This document shows positions 1 through 7,836 of a DNA stretch of 64,000 bases, in pieces (within the stretch, counting starts at the first letter, position 1; the number at the start of each line of letters is the position of its first letter). Both the position numbers and the translations under genes were made by a program. Source of the stretch: Caballeronia hypogeia (lineage in GTDB: Bacteria; Pseudomonadota; Gammaproteobacteria; Burkholderiales; Burkholderiaceae); NCBI RefSeq assembly GCF_001544875.2, contig NZ_FCOA02000023.1, forward strand, positions 62,001-126,000. Direction: 5' to 3'. Under the pieces are notes generated by a model. It saw nothing but the letters and a program-made list of their open reading frames with translations, did not search any database and had not been told where the DNA came from.

Positions 1-1
1 T

Positions 2-268
2 GCCCCTCTCAACGATTACCCATCTGGCTGGACCGAAATCTCCGCTCAGACGAAGCGAAACCGCGGGTTCTGCTGCGGAAAATGTCGGACGACATTGGTG
101 CAAACGGATGCGAAGTTCCTCCATGTCCACCACCGGAATGGACAGAAGAATGACAATCGTGACGAGAACCTTGACGTTCTCTGCATCGGATGTCATGCGG
201 AAGAGCCGTTCCACTCACATATGAAGCGCCTGCCTGACTATAAAGTTTTCATCGAGAGATACAGGTAG
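2..268 (+). CDS. HNH endonuclease, C-terminal part (cut by window edge)
   Basis: This open frame enters from the left edge and stops at 266-268, so only about 88 C-terminal residues are visible and there is no start codon. The frame shows a CCGKC zinc-knuckle, then HVHH followed by an Asn and a second Asn, then CIGCH. This Cys-x2-Cys / His-His-Asn / Cys-x2-Cys arrangement is that of HNH nucleases with a structural zinc site. The family nicks or cuts DNA in restriction, phage, mobile-element and repair systems. It lies 82 bp upstream of the exonuclease VII genes on the same strand, so the two may be linked. The specific role cannot be told from the fragment. Confidence 0.75.
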   Translation, partial: APLNDYPSGWTEISAQTKRNRGFCCGKCRTTLVQTDAKFLHVHHRNGQKNDNRDENLDVLCIGCHAEEPFHSHMKRLPDYKVFIERYR

Positions 269-350
269 CGCAACGTGACCACCCGCTGCGAGGGTCGCCG
301 GGAGCATCTGTCGGCCCGCCTCTTTTAAGTCGTTCCGCGTAGGCGGTAAG

Positions 351-2147
351 ATGGCAAGACCCGCCGCTGGCGATGTTCCCGGTCCTACCGACACCAACCT
401 AAATCTCGTGACGACCTATCTGGAAGTTCCTTTCAAGGAGAAGGATGAGGCCAAGGCACTCGGTGCCCGGTGGGACGCCGGTGAGCGCAAGTGGTATGTG
501 CCTGAAGGGACGGACGTAGCACTGTTCAGCGCTTGGCTGCCGGTATCGACGAAGACCGCAAATTCGGCCTCTGTTCCTACATCCCAGCGGGCACCTAGCC
601 TCGAGAGTGCAGGTCGAGACGTCGCCTTGCCGAAGAAGGGCGTCACACTCTCGCAATTGCTCGCCAGCGTCGCTCAAGCGGTTGCGCAGTCCTTCAGGTC
701 GGGCGTCTGGACTATCGTGGAAGTCGTCGAGACACGAGTCAGAAATGGCCACGTGTACCTTGAGCTTTCTGAGCGCAGCACGGACGGCAGTCTGCTGGCA
801 ACGGCCAGAGCCATCATCTGGGCGAATATTGCAAACCGCATTCTCCCGGAGTTCGAACGAGCCACAGGCGCCAGCATCGCCCCCGGTATCAAACTTCTCG
901 TACGGGCCAAGCCGAATTTCAAGCCGCAGTACGGTTTTAGCATCGAGATTGATGCCATTGACCCAGACTACACCCTGGGCGACCTTGAAGCTCGGAAGAG
1001 GGAAATTCGTTCGCGTCTGCAGCAGGAAGGCATCTTCGACGCTAACAAGAAGCTTCCTGCGCCATGGGACTTCAACGCCATCCTGGTCATAGCTCCACAA
1101 GAGGCTGCCGGCCTTGGCGACTTCCGAGCCGAAGCGAAGCGGCTTGAGCGCTTTGGTGTTTGCCGTTTTGTCTATGCATCGAGCCGTTTTCAGGGCGAAG
1201 GGGCCGCGCGAGAAATACGCGATGCGCTGCTGAACGCCTTAGCGGACTGGGACGAATCAGGTAATGCGTCGCCCGATGCGGTAGTAATCATTCGGGGCGG
1301 CGGAGCTGTCAATGACTTGGCTTGGTTGAATGATTACGAGTTGGCCAAGACTATCTGCTGTCTGAGAGTCCCTGTTCTGACCGGCGTAGGGCATGAGCGC
1401 GATAGCACGATTATCGACGAAGTGGCCAACACTCGGTTCGACACACCAAGCAAGGTGGCTGCCGGCATAGAGCAGGTAATCAAACGTCGGGTTGATGAAT
1501 CCAGGGTCAATTTCGAGTTTGTGACTGCGCACGCGACAAGAGTAGGAAATGCCGCAAGAGTTCTTCTTGACAAAGGGTTCACAGCCATTCAGTCCGGCGC
1601 CATAAGGCAGGTCGGAACTGCAAGGCAGACCACGTCTGCTTTGATAGGCGAGCTTCAGCTTGGGGCGAACCTGACGGTGCGCGACGCAAAACACGATGCT
1701 GGCACCTTGATGACAGACATTGAGCACAAGGCCTACCAACTGTTGGCAATGGCAAAGCGCGATGTTCCGAGCGCGTTCGCAGGGATAAGCGGCGGGGCCG
1801 GCAACGTTGTAAAGACTGCACGGGCCCTCACGACGACGCGCCTCGAGGCCATTCATGACCGAACATCACTCGATGTTCGTCGAAGCAAGGAATCGATTGA
1901 GCAAGGTTTGCAGAGCGTCGCCTTATCAGCACAACACCAAATAGCGAGCGCGCGAAATCGCGCGACCGCAGTATTCCGTGAGGTCGCAGGGCAGGGGCCC
2001 GAGAAAACCTTGGGGCGGGGCTTCGCAATTGTGCGAGACCAACGAGGTCAGCCCGTTACGTCCGCTGCCGACGCAAAGTCGATGGTTGAGTTGGAAATCG
2101 AGCTAAGAGATGGCCGAGTAGCCGTCGGCGTTAAACAGGGATGGTGA
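351..2147 (+). CDS. xseA: Exonuclease VII large subunit variant with N-terminal DUF5710 module
   Basis: The 598-residue product begins (about residues 23-65) with a DUF5710-type module: YLEVPFKEKDEAKALGARWD followed by KWYVPEG. A nucleic-acid-binding OB-fold follows (about 90-190), then the XseA catalytic core with IRGGG (about 314-318), GVGHERD (about 345-351), TPSKVA (about 365) and a closing GRGFAIV (about 555). ExoVII degrades single-stranded DNA from both ends as a complex of one large and several small subunits. The E. coli protein has about 456 residues, so this one is longer at the N-terminus and in the helical region. The start ATG has an AGGCGG-like ribosome site. The small subunit follows after 4 bases. 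A core copy probably exists elsewhere, making this an accessory paralogue (inference). Confidence 0.85.
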   Translation: MARPAAGDVPGPTDTNLNLVTTYLEVPFKEKDEAKALGARWDAGERKWYVPEGTDVALFSAWLPVSTKTANSASVPTSQRAPSLESAGRDVALPKKGVTLSQLLASVAQAVAQSFRSGVWTIVEVVETRVRNGHVYLELSERSTDGSLLATARAIIWANIANRILPEFERATGASIAPGIKLLVRAKPNFKPQYGFSIEIDAIDPDYTLGDLEARKREIRSRLQQEGIFDANKKLPAPWDFNAILVIAPQEAAGLGDFRAEAKRLERFGVCRFVYASSRFQGEGAAREIRDALLNALADWDESGNASPDAVVIIRGGGAVNDLAWLNDYELAKTICCLRVPVLTGVGHERDSTIIDEVANTRFDTPSKVAAGIEQVIKRRVDESRVNFEFVTAHATRVGNAARVLLDKGFTAIQSGAIRQVGTARQTTSALIGELQLGANLTVRDAKHDAGTLMTDIEHKAYQLLAMAKRDVPSAFAGISGGAGNVVKTARALTTTRLEAIHDRTSLDVRRSKESIEQGLQSVALSAQHQIASARNRATAVFREVAGQGPEKTLGRGFAIVRDQRGQPVTSAADAKSMVELEIELRDGRVAVGVKQGW

Positions 2148-2151
2148 ACAG

Positions 2152-2415
2152 ATGAGTGAAAAGACTTTCAAACAAGCGTATGGAGTGCTCCAAAGGCACG
2201 CAGAGACTTTGCGTAATCAACAGGAGCCCAATATCGACGACTTACTGACCATCGTTACTGAGTCGGTCACGGCCTATAAAGTCTGCAAGGAACGGATTGA
2301 CGCGGTGGAGGCAGCTCTTGAGCAGGCGCTCAGCGGTGCGGGGGTGAGCGGTGCAGAGCCGGTGACGGAGCAACCGGAAGAGTCTGCATCGTCTGATGAT
2401 GACATACCGTTTTAG
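2152..2415 (+). CDS. xseB: Exonuclease VII small-subunit-like protein with SSB-like C-terminal tip
   Basis: This 87-residue helical protein lies 4 bp after the large subunit. Residues 5-60 follow the XseB pattern: FKQAYGVLQRHAETLR, then LLTIVTESVTAYKVCKERIDAVE, the two helices that bind the large subunit. After residue 60 comes a short acidic linker, and the protein ends exactly in S-DDDIPF. That hexapeptide is the hallmark of the C-terminal tip of single-stranded-DNA-binding protein (E. coli SSB ends DFDDDIPF), which recruits repair nucleases and helicases. Such a tip is not typical of XseB. It could let this subunit compete with SSB for partner proteins. The XseB assignment rests on gene order and helix pattern. 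Confidence 0.75.
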   Translation: MSEKTFKQAYGVLQRHAETLRNQQEPNIDDLLTIVTESVTAYKVCKERIDAVEAALEQALSGAGVSGAEPVTEQPEESASSDDDIPF

Positions 2416-2554
2416 CCGCTCGGGCAAAAGCGACGATTGCGTCGGTATGAACCGCCTCGAATTCGAAGGGTTTCGCGCCGAATACCGAAATGCGTCCAGC
2501 CGTGCCACTCAGCTCCGTGATGCAAGCGAAGAAATTTCGTCCGTAAGCATATGC

Positions 2555-3364
2555 TCAGGCAGGCCCGTCCGAATTGACCGGTTTGCTACGATAGAGCGTG
2601 ATGGGCTTCGCAGCCTCGTGCGGAAAGTGTTCGACGATTTCAAAGGCACCTGACAGTATAAGGATGCGCTTGAGCTTACCGACGCCGTATGCCTTTGGAC
2701 CTAGGTCGACATCGAGCGAGCGGAGGAAGGCCCCGGCAAGGGCCAATGATGTCATGCCGTTGACGGGCTCAGTCTGAGCTTCGGCTTCCTTGAGAGCCTG
2801 AACGATGCGAGTGGTGGGCCAATTCGTCTCGGATGGGTCGGCTAGGTCAATGTACTCGACATGAGCAGGAAGCTGCTGCTTCAGTGCTGTGCGGGCGGCC
2901 ACCAACTCAGCGTCGTCCTTGAACGTTGCCTTGGTCAGCGCCGCTGCTAGACTGACACCTAGTACGTGGACCAAGTCCTGGAGCGCTCGCGCTTCACTAT
3001 GCTGCTCGTCTAGAACTTGTATCGCTGCGCGACAGCCGGCCGCGGTAGATAGCGACACGCCAGGAATTTCAAAAAAATGGTGAACGAGCTGATTACGTTG
3101 CTCCACCATGAGCTCGAGATACAGCGCCAGGATGTCATTGTCCGCCATCATCGACTCCTGGAGGTCTTGCACCAGCTTGCCTAGCGTTTGACCCTTGGTC
3201 TTCTCCCGAAATCTGGCGAAGGCAACGTCACCACTAGCGCTCCCTTTCGCGTGCATATAAGGCAGCGTGAGCTTTAATCCCGCTTCAATCTGCTGGAATA
3301 GCAGGATGTTGCGGCCGAGCCGACCGAGAACCGAATTCAGCAGCGTTGCGTGTTCGTTTGCCAT
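2555..3364 (-). CDS. Unknown helical protein with possible C-terminal LOTUS-like domain
   Basis: A 269-residue protein, convergent with the exonuclease VII pair. The N-terminal half (about 1-150) is predicted mostly helical and has the pattern MVEQRNQLVHHFFEI, reminiscent of HEPN-like or uncharacterised helical domains whose conserved polar residues sit near the end of a helix. The C-terminal segment (about 205-262) reads as a small winged helix: LAGAFLRSLD, KAYGVGKLKRILILSG and FEIVEHFP, which fits the OST-HTH/LOTUS RNA-binding fold in size and spacing. Neither assignment is certain. The ATG at 3362-3364 is used. The gene may belong with the neighbouring nuclease genes or may be unrelated. 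Confidence 0.6.
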   Translation of the reverse strand: MANEHATLLNSVLGRLGRNILLFQQIEAGLKLTLPYMHAKGSASGDVAFARFREKTKGQTLGKLVQDLQESMMADNDILALYLELMVEQRNQLVHHFFEIPGVSLSTAAGCRAAIQVLDEQHSEARALQDLVHVLGVSLAAALTKATFKDDAELVAARTALKQQLPAHVEYIDLADPSETNWPTTRIVQALKEAEAQTEPVNGMTSLALAGAFLRSLDVDLGPKAYGVGKLKRILILSGAFEIVEHFPHEAAKPITLYRSKPVNSDGPA

Positions 3365-3850
3365 GAGGGATTCTGCGAAAATCGAGTATCTATCATCGCA
3401 CAGGTGTTAGCTGGGAGCCGCGATACTCGCCACGCACTAACGCGTGACAATCAATTTCCGGCGGAGAGTTCGGTCGGTGCCAATTTTCTGGGCTGACGTA
3501 CCCAAGATACATCCCCTCCAAAGAGGGGTGTGGAACGTTGACACCCCTCCGTGTTGCGGATTTTGCCGAGCGGCGCTTACACGTAGTATCGAGTGCTGGA
3601 TGTGGTCTAGAGTGTCCGTGGCGGAAACCTCCGAGCGCGTATTCGGGGACTCTAGGTCGACCCCCTTCGAAAATCCGGTACGATAATGCATTAAGCGGGC
3701 AATCCCGTCGCATCGACGGGGACTCGACGCCTCCCGAGGTTTACTCGAGGTTGGATATATTGGTAGTACATCGTCCGCATCATCTCCCGATGCGAGGTCG
3801 ACCGAAACGTTGGGCTAGCGCCCGTTTCGCAAAAATGCAGAGGTAAGAAT
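3365..3850. other. 486-bp gap with alternative hairpins
   Basis: No convincing gene is seen here. GAGGGGTGT at 3523-3531 pairs perfectly with ACACCCCTC at 3541-3549 (9 bp, 9-nt loop). The same GAGGGG can instead pair with CCCCTC at 3513-3518 across a 4-base loop. Mutually exclusive hairpins of this kind occur in attenuators, but no T-run follows either one. Confidence 0.4.
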
Positions 3851-4753
3851 TTGATTAACAATACAGACGTGCGCTTCGCGATTCCTGAGAGCATCGCGAA
3901 GGCGAAAGCGCGCCTGCTCGTAGAACTTGCAGGCGGTAAAGACGCATTGAACTATCTGCACGCCCTAGAGGCAACTGCCCAAGGTTGCGGGTTCAAAGGC
4001 TGGCGGGATTTAAAGCGCTTCTACGAACAGCGTGCGATTGAGAAGGCTGCGCTTCCCGAGGAAATGCTGGCGTATGACCGAGACGTCTCGGACGAGGTCC
4101 GTTCGTCGCGGCTTCAAAACCAACGTAGCGCGGTTCAGCGATATCTGAAGTGTGAGCAGAAAAGGGCGACCGAGTTCGTTCGGATATGGGGCCTCACAAG
4201 TTCGCACTCGTCCGGTTCTTCGAAGCGCAAGCAGGAGGCGCGCTTAAAGTCCAATCACGGCGGCGTGCAAACAGAACCGCGAAAGCCCCAAGTAGAAAAG
4301 TCTGAATCGATACAATCGCACGGCGTTGCGCGCGACGCGGCGCAGCGCATGTCGAAGCGACCGGCACATCGACCACCTCGCGAGACCGAGAGAACACAAG
4401 AATCTCGACGTCAGAATGCTCGAGAGGCTTCTCCGGCAAAGGCACGACTCCGGCCGGACCCCCTGGTCTCGGGCGTGTTCCTATCAACAGCGGACGGCGC
4501 GCCTCAGACAACGCTGCGCGTGACGGAAGAGGGACCGCAGGTGCGACGCGCTCGAACTCAGCAGGTGCATCCGAACGGACAGAACGCTCGACCACGAAGG
4601 CCGAATCCGCTGCAGACCAACACGTTCCTCGCTCGCCGGGAAGAGCGCTCGTTGCCGCAAGTGCGTGAGGATGGCGACTACACCGCCCACGTGCCGCGGG
4701 CCGGTCTATCGACCGCAGTGAGGTACAAGAAGCGTCGTGTTGTTGAAGAATAG
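3851..4753 (+). CDS. Hypothetical protein with arginine-rich C-terminal half
   Basis: The frame starts at a TTG preceded by AGAGGTAAG, a good ribosome site. Residues 1-120 look like an ordinary folded, helical domain (for example the segments ESIAKAKARLLVELAG and GFKGWRDLKRFYEQ). Residues 130-300 are rich in Arg, Pro, Gln and Ser and look disordered and nucleic-acid binding, or may be a read-through of non-coding sequence after a lost stop. No known family was recognised. It sits between the exonuclease VII group and an HU gene on the opposite strand. Confidence 0.45.
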   Translation: MINNTDVRFAIPESIAKAKARLLVELAGGKDALNYLHALEATAQGCGFKGWRDLKRFYEQRAIEKAALPEEMLAYDRDVSDEVRSSRLQNQRSAVQRYLKCEQKRATEFVRIWGLTSSHSSGSSKRKQEARLKSNHGGVQTEPRKPQVEKSESIQSHGVARDAAQRMSKRPAHRPPRETERTQESRRQNAREASPAKARLRPDPLVSGVFLSTADGAPQTTLRVTEEGPQVRRARTQQVHPNGQNARPRRPNPLQTNTFLARREERSLPQVREDGDYTAHVPRAGLSTAVRYKKRRVVEE

Positions 4754-4908
4754 ACCTGAAGGGGCCATCTTTCGTCCCTTGCTCGGGAATGAGTCTGCGA
4801 GGGTGAATGCGGGTACGGCGTTCGATAGTAGGGTATCGAAGACGCTAATCACGAGACCTGCGGCCCATCTGTCGAGGTTTCCGACCCCGGTCCGAGAAGC
4901 AGATGCTA

Positions 4909-4932
4909 AGAAGCCCGCCGAAGCGGGCTTCT
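4909..4932 (-). terminator. Terminator of the short HU gene
   Basis: AGAAGCCCGC (4909-4918), loop CGAA, GCGGGCTTCT (4923-4932): a perfect 10-bp stem 21 bp beyond the stop codon of the minus-strand HU gene. An almost identical hairpin follows the second HU gene at 19374-19398, so gene and terminator were duplicated together. Confidence 0.75.
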
Positions 4933-4953
4933 GGTCAACATGAAGAATGGGCG

Positions 4954-5307
4954 TTAGGCCGCCGCGTCCTTCAGCTTCTTGAGCGCGCGCACCTTCAGTT
5001 TCACCGTGGCCGGCTTGGCATCAAACCACCGCTCCTGACCCGTGAACGGGTCCTTGCCAAAACGGCGCTTCTTCGCTTCCACTTTCTGCACGTCGATTTT
5101 GAGCAAGCCCGAGAGCGTGAATTCGCCCAGCCCCTTCTTGTTCACAGCCCCCAGCATCGTGTCCTCGAGCGCTGCCAACACGGCCTCCGCCTGCTTCGGC
5201 TCGACGCCGGCTTGCGTAGCCACATGAGTGACGAGCGACGCTTGCCTGAGGCGGTCGAATGGCTCGTGCTCGGCAAGCTCCGCTTTGCGCTGTAGCCTGT
5301 TGGCCAT
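4954..5307 (-). CDS. HU-family histone-like protein, short chimeric copy
   Basis: 117 residues. Residues 24-117 are nearly identical to the HU domain of the gene at 19419-19877: an ASLVTHVATQAGVEPKQAEA helix pair, the GEFTLSGLLKI strand, the GKDPFTGQERW arm and the KVRALKKLKDAAA tail. HU bends and compacts DNA as a dimer. The Lys/Ala-rich N-terminal extension of the full-length copy is missing. In its place are about 20 unrelated residues (MANRLQRKAELAEHEPFDR) from sequence that also resembles 20165-20250, where part of it lies inverted. The copy is therefore a rearranged duplicate. The HU fold is intact, but expression from its own promoter is uncertain. Confidence 0.8.
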   Translation of the reverse strand: MANRLQRKAELAEHEPFDRLRQASLVTHVATQAGVEPKQAEAVLAALEDTMLGAVNKKGLGEFTLSGLLKIDVQKVEAKKRRFGKDPFTGQERWFDAKPATVKLKVRALKKLKDAAA

Positions 5308-5489
5308 TCACGAGCGAGCGGCTCCATTGCTGCTAGGACGCTGTCCATCGCGTTGACCGCGACCGCCGTCGTGGGATGCGAGTCAAGCCTCGTTGAAGCG
5401 CCCCACCGCACCTGCGCATACTGTGATGGCTTCATCTCGTCGACGCATGGTACCAACACTTGCCCGAAGCGCGGCGGCGCGAACGGCCG

Positions 5490-6065
5490 CTATCTCCCGT
5501 ACTTCCGCACCGAGCCAGTAACAACACCAACAATCTCCAGCGAGCCTTGAGGCCGAATCGCCGCGAAGTCTGGATTGGCTGGGTCAAGATAGAAGGCCCC
5601 GTCTTTGTCAAGCCGTAACGTCTTGACAGTCAGTTCGCCATCAACGAGCGCAACGACGATGTCTCCGGGTTTTGTCGGCCGATTCTTCTCGACAACAACG
5701 AGGTCACCGTCCAGAAGGCCGACATCTCGCATGGATTCTCCCCGCACCCGGCACAGAACGGTACGGTTTGGGTCGTCGACGAGATAGTCGTCAATCGTAA
5801 GCAACTCGGCTTGGTCTTGGCTCTCCGGTTCCGGGAGTCCAGCTCGAACGGCACCTATAACCGGCCGTCCAAAGAATTGTCGGGTCGGAGCGATGCGGCC
5901 GTCGACACGTTCGAGATAGCCCGCGTCCGAAAGGCGCTTAATTAGGGCGAATACACTGCTCGAGCTGGACAACCCAACAACTTCGCAAAGTCTCGACATG
6001 CTGGGAAATGCTTGCTTGCGCTTCCAGTAGGTGCGCAAAGCCGCTAGGTGGCCGTCATCGCCCAT
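5490..6065 (-). CDS. LexA-like self-cleaving repressor (S24 family)
   Basis: 191 residues. A LexA-type winged helix occupies about 5-65 and the S24 peptidase/dimer domain follows. The nucleophile is Ser111 in GESM and the general base is Lys148 in LTVKTLRL. The likely self-cleavage bond is Ala75-Gly76 in AVRAGLPE. Proteins of this kind repress DNA-damage genes and cleave themselves when RecA forms filaments on single-stranded DNA. No umuC or other SOS gene follows. A perfect 20-bp palindrome lies 10 bp upstream of the start and is probably its own operator. It may be a second, element-specific LexA rather than the host's main copy (inference). The neighbouring genes in this part of the window act on single-stranded or damaged DNA. 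Confidence 0.85.
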   Translation of the reverse strand: MGDDGHLAALRTYWKRKQAFPSMSRLCEVVGLSSSSSVFALIKRLSDAGYLERVDGRIAPTRQFFGRPVIGAVRAGLPEPESQDQAELLTIDDYLVDDPNRTVLCRVRGESMRDVGLLDGDLVVVEKNRPTKPGDIVVALVDGELTVKTLRLDKDGAFYLDPANPDFAAIRPQGSLEIVGVVTGSVRKYGR

Positions 6066-6075
6066 TTGTTCGACT

Positions 6076-6095
6076 CATCGAATGGATATTCGATG
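6076..6095. promoter_or_regulatory. Palindromic operator before the LexA-like gene
   Basis: CATCGAAT (6076-6083), 4-base spacer, ATTCGATG (6088-6095): a perfect inverted repeat. On the minus strand a TACAAT -10 box lies just upstream of it (about 6099-6104), so a bound repressor would cover the transcription start. The sequence does not match the E. coli SOS box (CTGT-N8-ACAG). Confidence 0.6.
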
Positions 6096-6402
6096 GAATT
6101 GTAGCTTACTATGATGCGGCTTGTTCGCCTAGGGTGGGAGTATCTTTTGGCAAGCAGCGCGGGAAGTGCCGACTTGACACACTCCGCATTAGGACGGATA
6201 CAATTTGTAGACAGCGTATTTCAGTCCACGAGGGGGCCGCTTGCGTTTCCACGCAAAGCAGGGTCGTGTTCACGCTGACGAACGTGGCTGCGAACGAAGG
6301 CATGCCAGGAAGGCGGAACTGCAGTAGTCTGGGTATTGGTCGTCGCTTTTCGACGTCTCTTATGAAGTCGAGGTCGTAGTTTTACAGTTTCGGCGGCTCC
6401 AC
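6096..6402. other. Divergent intergenic region, about 300 bp
   Basis: It separates the LexA-like gene from the AraC-type gene. Apart from the -10 box of the LexA-like gene no distinct element was seen. Confidence 0.4.
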
Positions 6403-7419
6403 ATGAACGCGCAAATTGCTGATTCGATGTCCATCCTCGGAATGCATGGAATGTCGTTGCCTGCAGAGCAGGTGGCGTTTTCCACATTCAAGGACGTCCA
6501 TGAGCAAGCGCGTGGAATCGACGGCTGGAAGCTCGATTACACCCAGATTTCTCGTGGCAGGTTCGAGGGTACGGTGAAGGTCGCCTGGATTGGCGGTGTA
6601 CGACTGGTCCTCGAACAGCGGAACAAAGTCATCCTCTCACGCGGGTCGACTCCTTCAAATCGGCTTGTCGTGACCGTGCCGCTCGAGCTTGAGGGCCATT
6701 CGTGCATGTGCGGTGAGAAGAGCGACCGCGACAGTCTCCACGTCTTCTCCAGCGCGCCGAACTTCGAGTTCTACTCGCCCGAGAGGCACGTCCTCGTGAA
6801 CGTGGAAGTGGATATCGACCAACTCTCGAATCCGATGCTGAGGCCTCAGGCTGAAAAGCTTCGGCAAGAGGCTCACATGCCTGTGGTCCCGATGAGCGGG
6901 GACGTTGCCGAAAGCCTCAGGGAGCTCGTCAAACTTGGCCTTGCGAGTTCCACCGCCGCGTCCGCGAGCGCCTTCGAAAACTCGTCTCGTTCGAAGCTTA
7001 TGGAGCAGACGATACTTTTTGGACTGTCGGAAGCAATCGAAGCCAACACCTTGAGCGAGAGCGCCAGCCGTGCAATCAAACACTGGGCGACTGTGAACCT
7101 CGTGAGAGAAAGATTGGAGAACCCGGCCACATGTCCTCTTTCGATAGCCGAACTTTGCGTACAGCTCCAACTGAGTCGTCGCACCGTCCAAAACGCTTTC
7201 CAACTCGCGCTAGACATCAACCCGACCGCATATTTGCGCGCTGTGCGTCTTAATTACGTTAGACGAGACCTGCGACTTGGACAGACTGTCACCGAGGCGG
7301 CGCTTCGTTGGGGATTTTTTCAGCTCGGCGCGTTCGCCCAAGACTACAAAAAAATGTTCGGCGAACTGCCATCCGAAACCGCTCGAAAGATAAGAAAGCT
7401 GTCACCGGTATTCCGCTAG
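6403..7419 (+). CDS. AraC-family regulator, EutR-like
   Basis: 338 residues. The C-terminal 100 residues hold the double helix-turn-helix of AraC/XylS proteins: SIAELCVQLQLSRRTVQNAF for the first motif, then TVTEAALRWGFFQLGAFAQDYKKMFGELPSE for the second. The N-terminal part (about 20-200) has the look of EutR-type regulators, with IGGVRLVLEQRNKVI and a CGEKS segment. EutR-type proteins respond to small amines or amino alcohols. The gene lies just upstream of, and on the same strand as, the lyase/oxidase and transporter genes. It is the likely activator acting on the 39-bp repeat found before both. Confidence 0.8.
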   Translation: MNAQIADSMSILGMHGMSLPAEQVAFSTFKDVHEQARGIDGWKLDYTQISRGRFEGTVKVAWIGGVRLVLEQRNKVILSRGSTPSNRLVVTVPLELEGHSCMCGEKSDRDSLHVFSSAPNFEFYSPERHVLVNVEVDIDQLSNPMLRPQAEKLRQEAHMPVVPMSGDVAESLRELVKLGLASSTAASASAFENSSRSKLMEQTILFGLSEAIEANTLSESASRAIKHWATVNLVRERLENPATCPLSIAELCVQLQLSRRTVQNAFQLALDINPTAYLRAVRLNYVRRDLRLGQTVTEAALRWGFFQLGAFAQDYKKMFGELPSETARKIRKLSPVFR

Positions 7420-7836
7420 CCGCCAACTCCACCTTCCTCAAATTTGCGACCTGACTTCAGGTCGAATCACTGCCGGGTTTTGAAGTCGTTAGACTTCGAC
7501 CGTCCTCAGCATCCCGGCGAAACTCTCTGCCTTCCTTTGACGATGCAATCTGCGAGTCGACGCGACGGCAAACGAGCGCGTTTCTTCGCCGCCTAGTCCC
7601 GCAGAACGAGCCTCTGCCCCGTATAAACCCCTAGATGCCGAAATCCAATAGTCGAGCGGACTGTGGACAACTACTGTAGGCGCTAAAGGGCAGTTGCGCG
7701 TGGTTTGCGATGAGACAGACGAAGCGACGCCTTCTGCGGGGTCCGGAGTTTAGGCCCCATTACCTGTGCCACGCGTCGCATCCCGGAATACGGAGCAGGT
7801 CTGGTCAACGTGAACGAAACTGAAAAGGTGTAGCGA
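7420..7836 (+). promoter_or_regulatory. 417-bp leader before the lyase gene, with dyads and repeat element
   Basis: No gene is seen. A perfect palindrome GACCTGA-CT-TCAGGTC lies at 7448-7463 and a second dyad GAAGTC-GTTA-GACTTC at 7482-7497. They may end or attenuate the AraC transcript, though no T-run follows. The 39-bp repeat element at 7615-7653 is described separately. Confidence 0.45.
7615..7653 (+). promoter_or_regulatory. 39-bp repeat element, copy 1 (probable AraC-type operator)
   Basis: It matches 10249-10287 at 32 of 39 positions. The last 20 bases, GATGCCGAAATCCAATAGTC, are identical. In this copy TGCCCC and TGCCGA begin exactly 21 bp apart, the two-turn spacing of AraC-type direct repeats. 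It lies 184 bp before the lyase gene. Confidence 0.6.

Noticed and set aside
399..1100. A 233-residue frame on the minus strand inside xseA, and other long frames opposite real genes
   Set aside because: It runs fully antisense to a gene with clear exonuclease VII motifs and has no protein-like pattern of its own. High-GC sequence produces many such shadows.
2396..2653. 85-residue plus-strand frame overlapping the xseB end
   Set aside because: It overlaps both xseB and the convergent gene and has no ribosome site or recognisable pattern.
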